A stretch of DNA of 13,248 bases. It comes from Hyphomicrobiales bacterium (GTDB taxonomy: Bacteria; Pseudomonadota; Alphaproteobacteria; Rhizobiales; Beijerinckiaceae). The notes under the pieces were generated by a model, which ran no database searches, was not told the DNA's origin, and saw only the letters and a program-made list of their open reading frames with translations. The first letter of the stretch is position 1. Each line of letters opens with the position of its first letter. This document shows positions 7,344 to 13,248 of the stretch, piece by piece. Made by a program: the position numbers and the translations under genes. The stretch is from assembly GCA_900299065.1 (NCBI GenBank), contig OMIJ01000123.1, positions 1 through 13,248 on the forward strand, given 5' to 3'.

Positions 7344-9098
7344 ATGGATCATTCTGAGCAAGATACCAAACCCAATCACGAGCCGCAGGCTAAGGGCATG
7401 CTGATGAGACCCAGACTGACTTGGGCAAACATGATTGTCGCCGGCGCTATAGTGGCATGGGGATGGTTCTTCGTATCTGTGGAAACCTTTCCACCCTTTT
7501 TGCTGGCGGATGCAGGTATTTTTTTAGGCCTCTGCCTTGTGCTCTTGAGTGTGACACGCCGCTGGCTATTGGCCTTTAGCCTGAATGTGCTTTTTTTCCT
7601 GTCAATTTATGTATCCTCAGGTTTTAAATATTCAATCCTAGCGATGAACCTTCATGTCTATGACGTTTCATTCTATCTGAGCTATCTCACCCAAATACGC
7701 TTCTTCTATGAAACTTTCCCACGCATTGCTTACCCTGCCACATTTGCTTTTCTGCTGTTGGTAGCAGCGCTGATTGCTCTTTATCGCTTTGAGCGTCCCT
7801 GGGGTGCAAATTGGAAACAAAGATCAGGCGTTACGCTTGCGGCACTTTTATTATTGGCCGGATCGTTGCGGCCGCTGTTTGTCAATAATGTTGATTTCTT
7901 CTCTGATGGCAGGCTGGTGTTTTCTGCCTTCTTCTCATCCTTGCGCGATATTCCTGAACTGCTCAAATTCAACAAGGTTTTTGAAAGCAGCGCACAGGCT
8001 AATGCCGGGCCCATTCCGCTTGATGCAATCAGCTGTTCTCCGGATAAAACGCCCCCCAATATTATTCTGTTTCTCAATGAATCAGCCATGCCGCCGGGGG
8101 TCTATCCCAATCTTATCTATCCGCAAGAATTGGACCCCTTCTACAAATCTTATGATGGGCAGATTCATCCCCTGCGCGTAGAAACTTTTGGCGGTGGCAC
8201 ATGGTTGTCTGATTTTTCTGCCCTGACAGGACTGTCGACCAATAGTTTTGGTAGCATGCGCAATTTTGCCATTCAGATCATGACGGGGCGCTTGCGTCAT
8301 TCCTTGCCGCAATATCTGAAAGCCTGCGGCTATGAGACTTCGATTGTCTATCCCTCAGGCGCTGATTTTGCTGGCTCGGCCAATTTCTACAAAGCGATCG
8401 GCTTTGATCACATTATAGATCGCAAAGTGCATCATGCGCAGGATGACCGCCAACGCGATGCCTTTTATTACGAGCAGGTCCGTCAGGTGTTTGAACGGGC
8501 CAAAAACTCTGGCAGCACAAAGCCCCAGTTTGTCGCTGCACAAAGCATGTCTACCCATACGCCTTGGGATTTTCGATTTGCACAAGATGCCGTCAAACCC
8601 GGCGAGGAGCTGCGCTGGAATCGCGATGTCGAATTTGACGAATATCTCTGGCGTCTGGTGCTCGCCAAGCGCGATAGAGATGATTTCCGGGCGCAACTGG
8701 CCGAGCAATTCCCCAATGCGCCATTTCTCTTTGTTGGCTATGGCGATCATCAACCTGCACTGTCCAAAATCCCGATTGATGATCCTGTCGCCATTGCCGA
8801 TGGCGGCAAGTCCTGGCAATTGGACCCGACGGCTCCGGCCTTTCGCACTTATTATTCAGTGGATGCTCTGAATTTTACTCCGCAGATCAATCTGCCTGAG
8901 GTGCCTATTCTCGAAATCCCGCATTTGGCAACCATCGCCGTGCAGGCAGCCGGATTGCCCCTTGATCCAGTATTCCGGCAAAGGGCGCAATTACTCAAAA
9001 CCTGCAATGGCCTTTTTGGCACTTGTGCCGATAAGGGGGCTTTGCTGACCTTCCAGCATTGGCTGGTGGATGCTGGCTGGGTCACCGCCGGCCGTTAG
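7344..9098 (+). CDS. Membrane-anchored sulfatase/LtaS-like hydrolase or transferase
   Basis: A 584-residue inner-membrane enzyme of the alkaline-phosphatase superfamily. About five hydrophobic helices occupy residues 28-180 (roughly 28-47, 53-70, 73-92, 130-147, 163-180), followed by a periplasmic catalytic domain (about 235-545). Metal and nucleophile positions resemble LtaS and phosphoethanolamine/phosphoglycerol transferases: E246 in NIILFLNES, T286 in GGGTWLSDFSALTGL as likely nucleophile, H405 in STHTPWD, and D468-H469 in GYGDHQP. A C-terminal pair C554/C561 (CNGLFGTC) could form a disulfide. The family moves or removes phospho- or sulfo-linked head groups on envelope glycans or lipids; the exact donor and acceptor are unknown. 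The start is uncertain: GGGACGGA lies 13 bases before ATG 7344, while ATG 7404 has AAGGG about 7 bases upstream. It appears monocistronic. Confidence 0.82.
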   Translation: MDHSEQDTKPNHEPQAKGMLMRPRLTWANMIVAGAIVAWGWFFVSVETFPPFLLADAGIFLGLCLVLLSVTRRWLLAFSLNVLFFLSIYVSSGFKYSILAMNLHVYDVSFYLSYLTQIRFFYETFPRIAYPATFAFLLLVAALIALYRFERPWGANWKQRSGVTLAALLLLAGSLRPLFVNNVDFFSDGRLVFSAFFSSLRDIPELLKFNKVFESSAQANAGPIPLDAISCSPDKTPPNIILFLNESAMPPGVYPNLIYPQELDPFYKSYDGQIHPLRVETFGGGTWLSDFSALTGLSTNSFGSMRNFAIQIMTGRLRHSLPQYLKACGYETSIVYPSGADFAGSANFYKAIGFDHIIDRKVHHAQDDRQRDAFYYEQVRQVFERAKNSGSTKPQFVAAQSMSTHTPWDFRFAQDAVKPGEELRWNRDVEFDEYLWRLVLAKRDRDDFRAQLAEQFPNAPFLFVGYGDHQPALSKIPIDDPVAIADGGKSWQLDPTAPAFRTYYSVDALNFTPQINLPEVPILEIPHLATIAVQAAGLPLDPVFRQRAQLLKTCNGLFGTCADKGALLTFQHWLVDAGWVTAGR

Positions 9099-9229
9099 GC
9101 CGTTCTGACCATTGCAAGCTTAAAATTCTTCGCAAACCTATCCCAAGCTCTGGTGTTGGGAGGCCGGCTGGCCTATGCTTTAGGAAGTCATCCAAAGGGA
9201 TGCTGAGGGCATATGGCCCGTCAAAACGC

Positions 9230-9236
9230 AGGAGGG
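9230..9236 (+). promoter_or_regulatory. Ribosome-binding site for a TTG start
   Basis: AGGAGGG lies 4 bases before the TTG at 9241. The nearby ATG at 9213 is out of frame with the Fe-S subunit, so this site decides in favour of the TTG initiation codon. Confidence 0.75.
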
Positions 9237-9240
9237 AGAC

Positions 9241-9702
9241 TTGACCAAACGCATCGAACTGAATGTCGATGGAAAGGCGCATGCCATCGACGTAGATCCG
9301 GACATGCCGCTTCTCTATGCTTTGCGTGACGATATCGGATTGAGGAATCCACGCTTCGGCTGCGGCTTGGCACAATGTGGTGCTTGCACGGTGTGGATTG
9401 ATGGCGAGCCTGTGCGCTCTTGCGCAACGCCCGTCGATTCAGTGGGAGCTGGTAAAGTCACAACGCTGGCTGGCCTGAGCAAGGATGGCAAGCCGCACAA
9501 AATTCAGCAGGCTTTCATTGATGAGCAAGTGCCGCAATGCGGCTATTGCCTGAATGGCTGGGTGATGACTTCAGCAGCTTTGCTTGAGAAAAATCCCAAG
9601 CCCAATGATGCGCAAATTCGCGAAGCCTTGAGTGGCCTGAAATGCCGCTGCGGGACCCATGTGGCCATTATGCGCGCCGTCAAGCGCGCGGCACAAGCCT
9701 GA
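9241..9702 (+). CDS. 2Fe-2S subunit of molybdenum hydroxylase (IorA-like)
   Basis: A 153-residue electron-transfer subunit of a xanthine-oxidase-family molybdenum hydroxylase, carrying two 2Fe-2S clusters that take electrons from the Mo-cofactor subunit. The N-terminal plant-ferredoxin-type domain has C41, C46, C49 and C61 (GCGLAQCGACTV to RSCATP). The C-terminal helical domain has C100, C103, C135 and C137 (QCGYC and CRCGTH). All eight cysteines are present and the length is typical of IorA/CoxS-type subunits. Translation starts at TTG with AGGAGGG just upstream. The large subunit begins 11 bases after its stop, so the two are one operon. There is no FAD subunit (CoxM type) next to it, the arrangement expected for IorAB-type enzymes, which hand electrons to a cytochrome or other external acceptor. 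It has no signal peptide of its own. Confidence 0.93.
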   Translation: MTKRIELNVDGKAHAIDVDPDMPLLYALRDDIGLRNPRFGCGLAQCGACTVWIDGEPVRSCATPVDSVGAGKVTTLAGLSKDGKPHKIQQAFIDEQVPQCGYCLNGWVMTSAALLEKNPKPNDAQIREALSGLKCRCGTHVAIMRAVKRAAQA

Positions 9703-9709
9703 GGGAGGA
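9703..9709 (+). promoter_or_regulatory. Ribosome-binding site fixing the Mo-subunit start
   Basis: GGGAGGA lies in the 11-base gap after the Fe-S subunit stop and 4 bases before the ATG at 9714. It supports 9714 over the in-frame ATG at 9642, which overlaps the upstream gene. Confidence 0.75.
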
Positions 9710-9713
9710 TCAG

Positions 9714-11975
9714 ATGACGATCAACATTAATCGCCGCGCACTTCTCACAGGCATAGGCTCACTGACCGTTTCCGTTTTGCTGCCGGGAGCCAGCGCCAGA
9801 GCAGCAACTTTTGGCGCTGCCAGCAAGCCTGATTTAAAGCCTGAGAATCTCTCAAGCTATATCACCGTGAATGCCGATGGCACTGTCACTGCCTATTGGG
9901 GCAAAATGGACATGGGCCAGGGCACTGATATTGGCTGCATACAAATGGTCGCGGAAGAGCTCGACGTGCCCGTTGAAAAAGTCACTCTGGTGCAGGGCGA
10001 CACAATCAACAGCGTCAATCAGGGCGGCGCATCTGGCTCAACCGGTATTCAACAAGGTGGCGTTGCCATTCAGAGCGCCGCGGCAGAAGCGCGCTATCAA
10101 TTGGTGCAAATGGCCGCGCAAGCGCTCAATGTGCCTGCTGATCAACTGAGCGTGGTCAATGGTGTCATTAGTGCCAAATCGGATGCCTCGAAGAAGATCT
10201 CTTATGGCGAGCTGATTGGCGGGCGTCATTTCGACACACAATTGGAATGGAACAAGCAGATCGGCAATGCCTTATTCGTCTCCGGCAAGGGCAAGATCAA
10301 GCCCGTTGCTGAGCATAAGGTGATCGGCACATCCCCGCCGCGCCGTGACATTGCTGGCAAAGTGATGGGCACAGTGGATTATATCTGTGACATTAAATTG
10401 CCGGGCATGGTGCATGGTCGCATGGTCTTGCCGCCGATTGCGGGAGCTGTGCCCTTGTCTTTCGACAAGGCCTCCGTTGCTGATATTCCCGGCGTTGAGA
10501 TCGTCCATGAAAATGCTTTTCTGGCCGTCACTGCACCCAAGGAATGGGATGCGATCAAGGCTTCGCAAAAGCTGAAGGTCACCTGGAGCGATGTTAAGCC
10601 GCCCTTCCCGGATCAAAAGGCGATTTACGACCATATTCGTAAAGCTCCTTCGATCAAGCGCGAGACATTGCCGGATGTCGGCAATATTGACGAGGCCTTC
10701 AAAGGCGCCGCAAAAATTGTCGAAGCCAATTATGAATGGCCCTTCCAATCCCATGCCAGTATGGCACCGGGTTGCGCAGTGGTTGATTACAAGCCAGAGG
10801 GGACAAGCACGCTTTGGACATCAACGCAAAAGCCGCATTTTGGCCGCGATGGTGTTGCCAATTCGCTTGGGCTGCCAGCTGAAAAAGTGCGCGGCATTTA
10901 TGCCAATGGCCCGGGCTCTTATGGCCGCAATGATTCTGGCGATGCGGCAGCTGCGGCAGCTGTCATCTCCAAGAAATTGGGGAAGCCAGTACGTCTGCAA
11001 TTCATGCGGCATGAAGGAACGGGTTGGGATCCCAAAGGCCCGGCCTCTGTTCATTCGGCGCGCGCTGCCATTGACAAGGATGGCAAGGTGATTGGCTGGC
11101 ATTTCGAATCCAAGGGCTTTTCGCGTCTGGATGTCGACAGCAATGAAAGCCAGCCTGCTCATACGCTGGCCGGACAATTGCTTGGTGTGCCGCTGAAGTT
11201 CAATCCACAATTTGGCACGCCAGAAGAATCCTATGGCTTTGCCAATCGTCGCAAAGGTTGGGATGTTATTGCGCCCTTGCTGGAGCGCAACTCACCCCTG
11301 CGCACATCGCATTTGCGTGATCCTGTCGGTCCGCAGATTGCCTTTGCCAGCGAATCCTTCGTGGATGAAGTGGCTTTTGCAACCGGCCGCGATCCTGTCG
11401 CCTTCCGTCTCGATTATCTGACGGATCCACGCGACAAGGCCGTGGTGCAAGCCGCCGCCGAAAAGGCTGGCTGGCAACCGCATACTGCCGCGCGCAAGCA
11501 AATGGTTGGCGATATTGCAACCGGTCAGGGCATTGCCTATTCGCAACGCTCAGGTACGCGCGTGGCCATGGTTGCTGAAGTTGAAGTCAATCGCACAAGC
11601 GGCAAGGTCTGGGTGAAGAAATTCACTGTTGCCCATGACAGCGGACTTGTTATCAATCCGCATTTGCTGACCATGTGCGTTGAAGGCAATATGGTGCAAG
11701 GCACCAGCCGCGCTCTGCACGAAGAAGTCAAATTCGACAATAAGAGCGTGACCAGTGTCGACTGGATGACCTATCCCATCCTCGATATGACGGAAGCGCC
11801 CGCCACGATCGATGTGGTGATCGTCAATCGTCCAGATGTGAAGCCAAGTGGTGCGGGCGAACCCTCCATGCGTCCCATGATGGCGGCGATTGCCAATGCT
11901 ATTTATGATGCAACGGGTGTACGCATGCGTCAGGCGCCCTTCACGCCAGAGCGTTTGAAAGCCGGTTTCGTCTGA
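9714..11975 (+). CDS. Molybdopterin-binding subunit of molybdenum hydroxylase (IorB-like)
   Basis: A 753-residue large subunit of a xanthine-dehydrogenase-family enzyme, which would hydroxylate a carbon next to a ring nitrogen or oxidise an aldehyde using water-derived oxygen at a Mo cofactor. The N-terminus has a twin-arginine signal (NRRALLTGIG, residues 6-15, then a hydrophobic stretch to an ASARA cleavage-like region), so export of the folded enzyme by Tat is expected. Cofactor-contact segments include DMGQGTDIG (66-74), GGASGSTGIQQGG (104-116) and SYGRNDSGDAAAAAA (402-416). The likely catalytic glutamate is E716 in GAGEPSMRP. Segment order and length fit isoquinoline 1-oxidoreductase beta and similar nicotinate or aldehyde oxidoreductases. 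The start at 9714 has GGGAGGA 4 bases upstream. A strong terminator follows. No maturation chaperone (XdhC/CoxD type) or cytochrome gene is adjacent. The substrate is unknown. Confidence 0.92.
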   Translation: MTININRRALLTGIGSLTVSVLLPGASARAATFGAASKPDLKPENLSSYITVNADGTVTAYWGKMDMGQGTDIGCIQMVAEELDVPVEKVTLVQGDTINSVNQGGASGSTGIQQGGVAIQSAAAEARYQLVQMAAQALNVPADQLSVVNGVISAKSDASKKISYGELIGGRHFDTQLEWNKQIGNALFVSGKGKIKPVAEHKVIGTSPPRRDIAGKVMGTVDYICDIKLPGMVHGRMVLPPIAGAVPLSFDKASVADIPGVEIVHENAFLAVTAPKEWDAIKASQKLKVTWSDVKPPFPDQKAIYDHIRKAPSIKRETLPDVGNIDEAFKGAAKIVEANYEWPFQSHASMAPGCAVVDYKPEGTSTLWTSTQKPHFGRDGVANSLGLPAEKVRGIYANGPGSYGRNDSGDAAAAAAVISKKLGKPVRLQFMRHEGTGWDPKGPASVHSARAAIDKDGKVIGWHFESKGFSRLDVDSNESQPAHTLAGQLLGVPLKFNPQFGTPEESYGFANRRKGWDVIAPLLERNSPLRTSHLRDPVGPQIAFASESFVDEVAFATGRDPVAFRLDYLTDPRDKAVVQAAAEKAGWQPHTAARKQMVGDIATGQGIAYSQRSGTRVAMVAEVEVNRTSGKVWVKKFTVAHDSGLVINPHLLTMCVEGNMVQGTSRALHEEVKFDNKSVTSVDWMTYPILDMTEAPATIDVVIVNRPDVKPSGAGEPSMRPMMAAIANAIYDATGVRMRQAPFTPERLKAGFV

Positions 11976-11991
11976 GTTCAGCTTTAAACTG

Positions 11992-12035
11992 AAAAGCAAA
12001 ACGCCGGCCATTGGCCGGCGTTTTCATTTGCTTTT
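11992..12035. terminator. Strong GC-rich terminator, probably bidirectional
   Basis: A perfect 12-base stem (11998-12009 with 12013-12024), built from AAAACGCCGGCC and its complement around a 3-base loop, lies just after the Mo-subunit stop. A-runs and T-runs flank it on both sides, giving a T-tract in either direction. Outer arms AAAAGCAAA (11992-12000) and TTTGCTTTT (12027-12035) are also complementary and could compete or extend the stem. It separates the convergent Mo hydroxylase and the 173-residue protein gene. Confidence 0.88.
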
Positions 12036-12058
12036 ACGCTAATTATTCAGCGCAAAAT

Positions 12059-12580
12059 TTAAGCCGCGCGTAAAGCGCTGAGCATGACCTCGATATAATC
12101 AATACCCTGAGCCACAACGAGCATGCGTGAATGAGGGCGCAAATGCTTGAGCGAGACCTCAACATCCGCCTCACTCATGCCTTCTTGTGGAACGACAAGG
12201 CTGAGCAGGGATTTATGATAATGCGCACAGGCATCAGCGATCACTGTAACTGCACGCGCATCCTCACCTGCGCAAGTGACGACGACAACAAAGTCGGAAT
12301 TGGCAACTTCAGACATCAGATCCATAGTGCGACCGGCCAGATCATTGAGCCAAGCCTGAACAGATTCACCTGAGGTCGATTGAGGATTTTGCTGCGCAAC
12401 GAAAGATAAGGAAGTGAAGAAAGATGCGCCGCGCCAACCGTCCTTGGCGATTTGGTCAACCAGCACAGCGCTGGCTTTATCAAGCGCAATCACTTTGATG
12501 GAGCGCTGTTTGGAATTGGGCTCCTGAATGCGAAAGCCCGCTTCATGAGCTGTTGTCATGCGTGCTGATTCACTGAGCAT
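12059..12580 (-). CDS. Unrecognised 173-residue protein next to Rieske oxygenase
   Basis: I do not recognise this family with confidence. The ATG at 12580 is chosen because GGAGG (12585-12589) lies 4 bases upstream; an in-frame TTG at 12601 would put that site inside the gene. The protein looks soluble and cytoplasmic, with no signal or membrane helix. It alternates hydrophobic strands and helices: IKVIAL (28-33), SDFVVVVTCAGEDARA (95-110), LLSLVVP (125-131) and RMLVVAQGIDYIEVMLSAL (152-170). The middle segment faintly recalls nucleotide-binding Rossmann or FtsZ/tubulin-like folds (strand, acidic/Gly loop, helix), but no P-loop or tubulin signature GGGTG is present. It lies 56 bases after the Rieske oxygenase stop on the same strand with a hairpin in the gap, so it may be co-expressed and serve that enzyme, for example as an accessory protein. 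That role is only inferred from position. Confidence 0.7.
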   Translation of the reverse strand: MLSESARMTTAHEAGFRIQEPNSKQRSIKVIALDKASAVLVDQIAKDGWRGASFFTSLSFVAQQNPQSTSGESVQAWLNDLAGRTMDLMSEVANSDFVVVVTCAGEDARAVTVIADACAHYHKSLLSLVVPQEGMSEADVEVSLKHLRPHSRMLVVAQGIDYIEVMLSALRAA

Positions 12581-12601
12581 GCCGCCTCCATCCAAAGCCA
12601 A

Positions 12602-12627
12602 ATTGGCGTGCCGATTGGCACGCCAAT
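12602..12627 (-). repeat. Perfect 11-base inverted repeat in the intercistronic gap
   Basis: ATTGGCGTGCC (12602-12612) and its complement (12617-12627) flank a 4-base loop, between the Rieske oxygenase stop and the ribosome-binding site of the next gene. On the - strand it is followed by TTGGCTTTGG, a poor T-tract. It could be a partial terminator, a processing or stability hairpin that sets the ratio of the two products, or a DNA operator. Confidence 0.65.
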
Positions 12628-12636
12628 ATTTTCAAA

Positions 12637-13248
12637 TCAGACTGAGGTCTGGCGCACGCCCTTTTTGGCCTTGAGCGCTTCTTTCGCGCCTTCCGCATAG
12701 GGAACATTGCGCTTGAGAAGCAAAGCGGCCTGGCGCACTTTCTGATGCTCGACATCGACGCCCGGGGGAATCGTGCCTTTTTCAGCCAGCGCTTTTGCAG
12801 CGCGCATCAAGCGATGGCGCGCCATGATGATGCCATTGTCCGTGCCGACCAAATTTTCTTTGGTGCGATCACAGATCGGGCCCATGCTTTCTTGCAGGGA
12901 CGCATCCTGCATGCCAATGCCAGCAACACCTGAGAAAGTGCGACCCGCTTTTTGCGCTGCGCGATCCATCAGATAATCATTGGTCTTGTTGGCCAGAGGA
13001 ATATAGGTGCCGGGGATGTTCTTGACGTGAACGCCCTTGCCATCCTTCATCGCAGCGACTTCTTCATCCGTCAGTGCGCGTGTGGGATGGTAGTCATAAG
13101 ACCAGGCCCAGCAATTATGATCATCAATCGGCACCCAGAAATGACCATGCATGGGATGATCGCCGCGCGGCGGAACGCCGGTATAGCAAGGCATGACGAA
13201 AGGCGTGATGCGCCAGTAATATTGATCATCCTCGGCATTGCGGCGCGC
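12637..13248 (-). CDS. Rieske ring-hydroxylating oxygenase alpha subunit (3' part only)
   Basis: The C-terminal 203 residues of an aromatic ring-hydroxylating oxygenase alpha subunit, resembling the phthalate 4,5-dioxygenase group. The reading frame stays open to the window edge, so the N-terminal Rieske 2Fe-2S domain and the two iron-binding histidines lie outside. Visible family segments in the catalytic domain are YYWRITPFVMPCYT, GHFWVPIDDHNCWAWSYDYHP, then MQDASLQESMGPICDRTKENLVGTDNGII split around residue 115 of the fragment. The Asp in MQDASLQE is the probable third ligand of the mononuclear iron, by comparison with related monooxygenases. Enzymes of this class add one or two oxygen atoms to an aromatic acid or ether using electrons from a reductase; no reductase gene is in the window. 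The stop codon lies 56 bases before the start of a small unknown gene on the same strand. Confidence 0.9.
   Translation of the reverse strand, partial: ARRNAEDDQYYWRITPFVMPCYTGVPPRGDHPMHGHFWVPIDDHNCWAWSYDYHPTRALTDEEVAAMKDGKGVHVKNIPGTYIPLANKTNDYLMDRAAQKAGRTFSGVAGIGMQDASLQESMGPICDRTKENLVGTDNGIIMARHRLMRAAKALAEKGTIPPGVDVEHQKVRQAALLLKRNVPYAEGAKEALKAKKGVRQTSV

Noticed and set aside
8355..8819. Long - strand open frame (154 codons) inside the sulfatase-like gene
   Set aside because: It is a shadow of a conserved catalytic domain, with no family resemblance and no upstream promoter context.
9099..9229. Short inverted repeats (CCCAA/TTGGG and GGCC/GGCC) before the Fe-S subunit gene
   Set aside because: Arms of 4-5 bases are expected by chance; no convincing promoter or riboswitch could be recognised in this gap.
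9642..9713. Upstream in-frame ATG at 9642 for the Mo subunit
   Set aside because: It overlaps the Fe-S subunit by 61 bases and would bury the Tat signal; ATG 9714 has a ribosome-binding site in the gap.
10272..10754. - strand open frame of 160 codons inside the Mo-subunit gene
   Set aside because: It lies antisense to conserved Mo hydroxylase sequence and shows no domain features.
12581..12601. TTG at 12601 as start of the unknown protein
   Set aside because: The ribosome-binding site GGAGG lies downstream of it and directly before the ATG at 12580.

Overview
The window looks like one end of a contig from an alphaproteobacterium, probably Hyphomicrobiales-like. The reasons are that duplicated ATP-synthase b'/b stator genes sit next to each other, that most ribosome-binding sites are strong GGAGG-type, and that the catabolic families are typical of that group. 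I cannot place it more finely from sequence alone. The first 32 bases are not genomic: they match the Nextera Read-1 / Tn5 mosaic-end adapter, so natural sequence begins at about 33.

Layout, left to right. (1) 33-929, + strand: the 3' part of the F0 b' gene, then a complete F0 b gene, closing an atp operon with a hairpin terminator. (2) 985-1908, - strand: an MBL-fold hydrolase of the LACTB2-like type. (3) 2040-4835, + strand: a BioY biotin transporter component, a two-domain extradiol-type (VOC) dioxygenase and a PhzS-like FAD monooxygenase. (4) 4872-7138, - strand: a secreted TctC/Bug solute-binding protein followed by an acyl-CoA dehydrogenase. (5) 7344-9098, + strand: an inner-membrane sulfatase/LtaS-like enzyme. 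(6) 9241-11975, + strand: a two-subunit molybdenum hydroxylase of the isoquinoline 1-oxidoreductase type (2Fe-2S subunit plus Tat-exported Mo subunit), with a strong terminator. (7) 12059-13248, - strand: the 3' part of a Rieske ring-hydroxylating oxygenase alpha subunit (cut by the window end) and a small unrecognised protein downstream of it.

From about 2.6 kb onward the region reads as an accessory catabolic segment beside housekeeping genes. It holds a ring-hydroxylating Rieske oxygenase, a Mo hydroxylase suited to N-heterocycles or aldehydes, an FAD hydroxylase, a ring-cleaving dioxygenase, an acyl-CoA dehydrogenase and a solute-capture protein for organic acids. Together these could oxidise, cleave and funnel an aromatic or heteroaromatic acid into CoA-linked degradation. 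However, they lie in several separate transcription units on both strands, so a single pathway is an inference. No tRNA, rRNA, insertion sequence, CRISPR array or phage gene was seen. No gap between genes exceeds about 205 bases. I found no clear evidence of a wholly new system; the least explained elements are the 173-residue protein after the Rieske gene and the substrate of the Mo hydroxylase.
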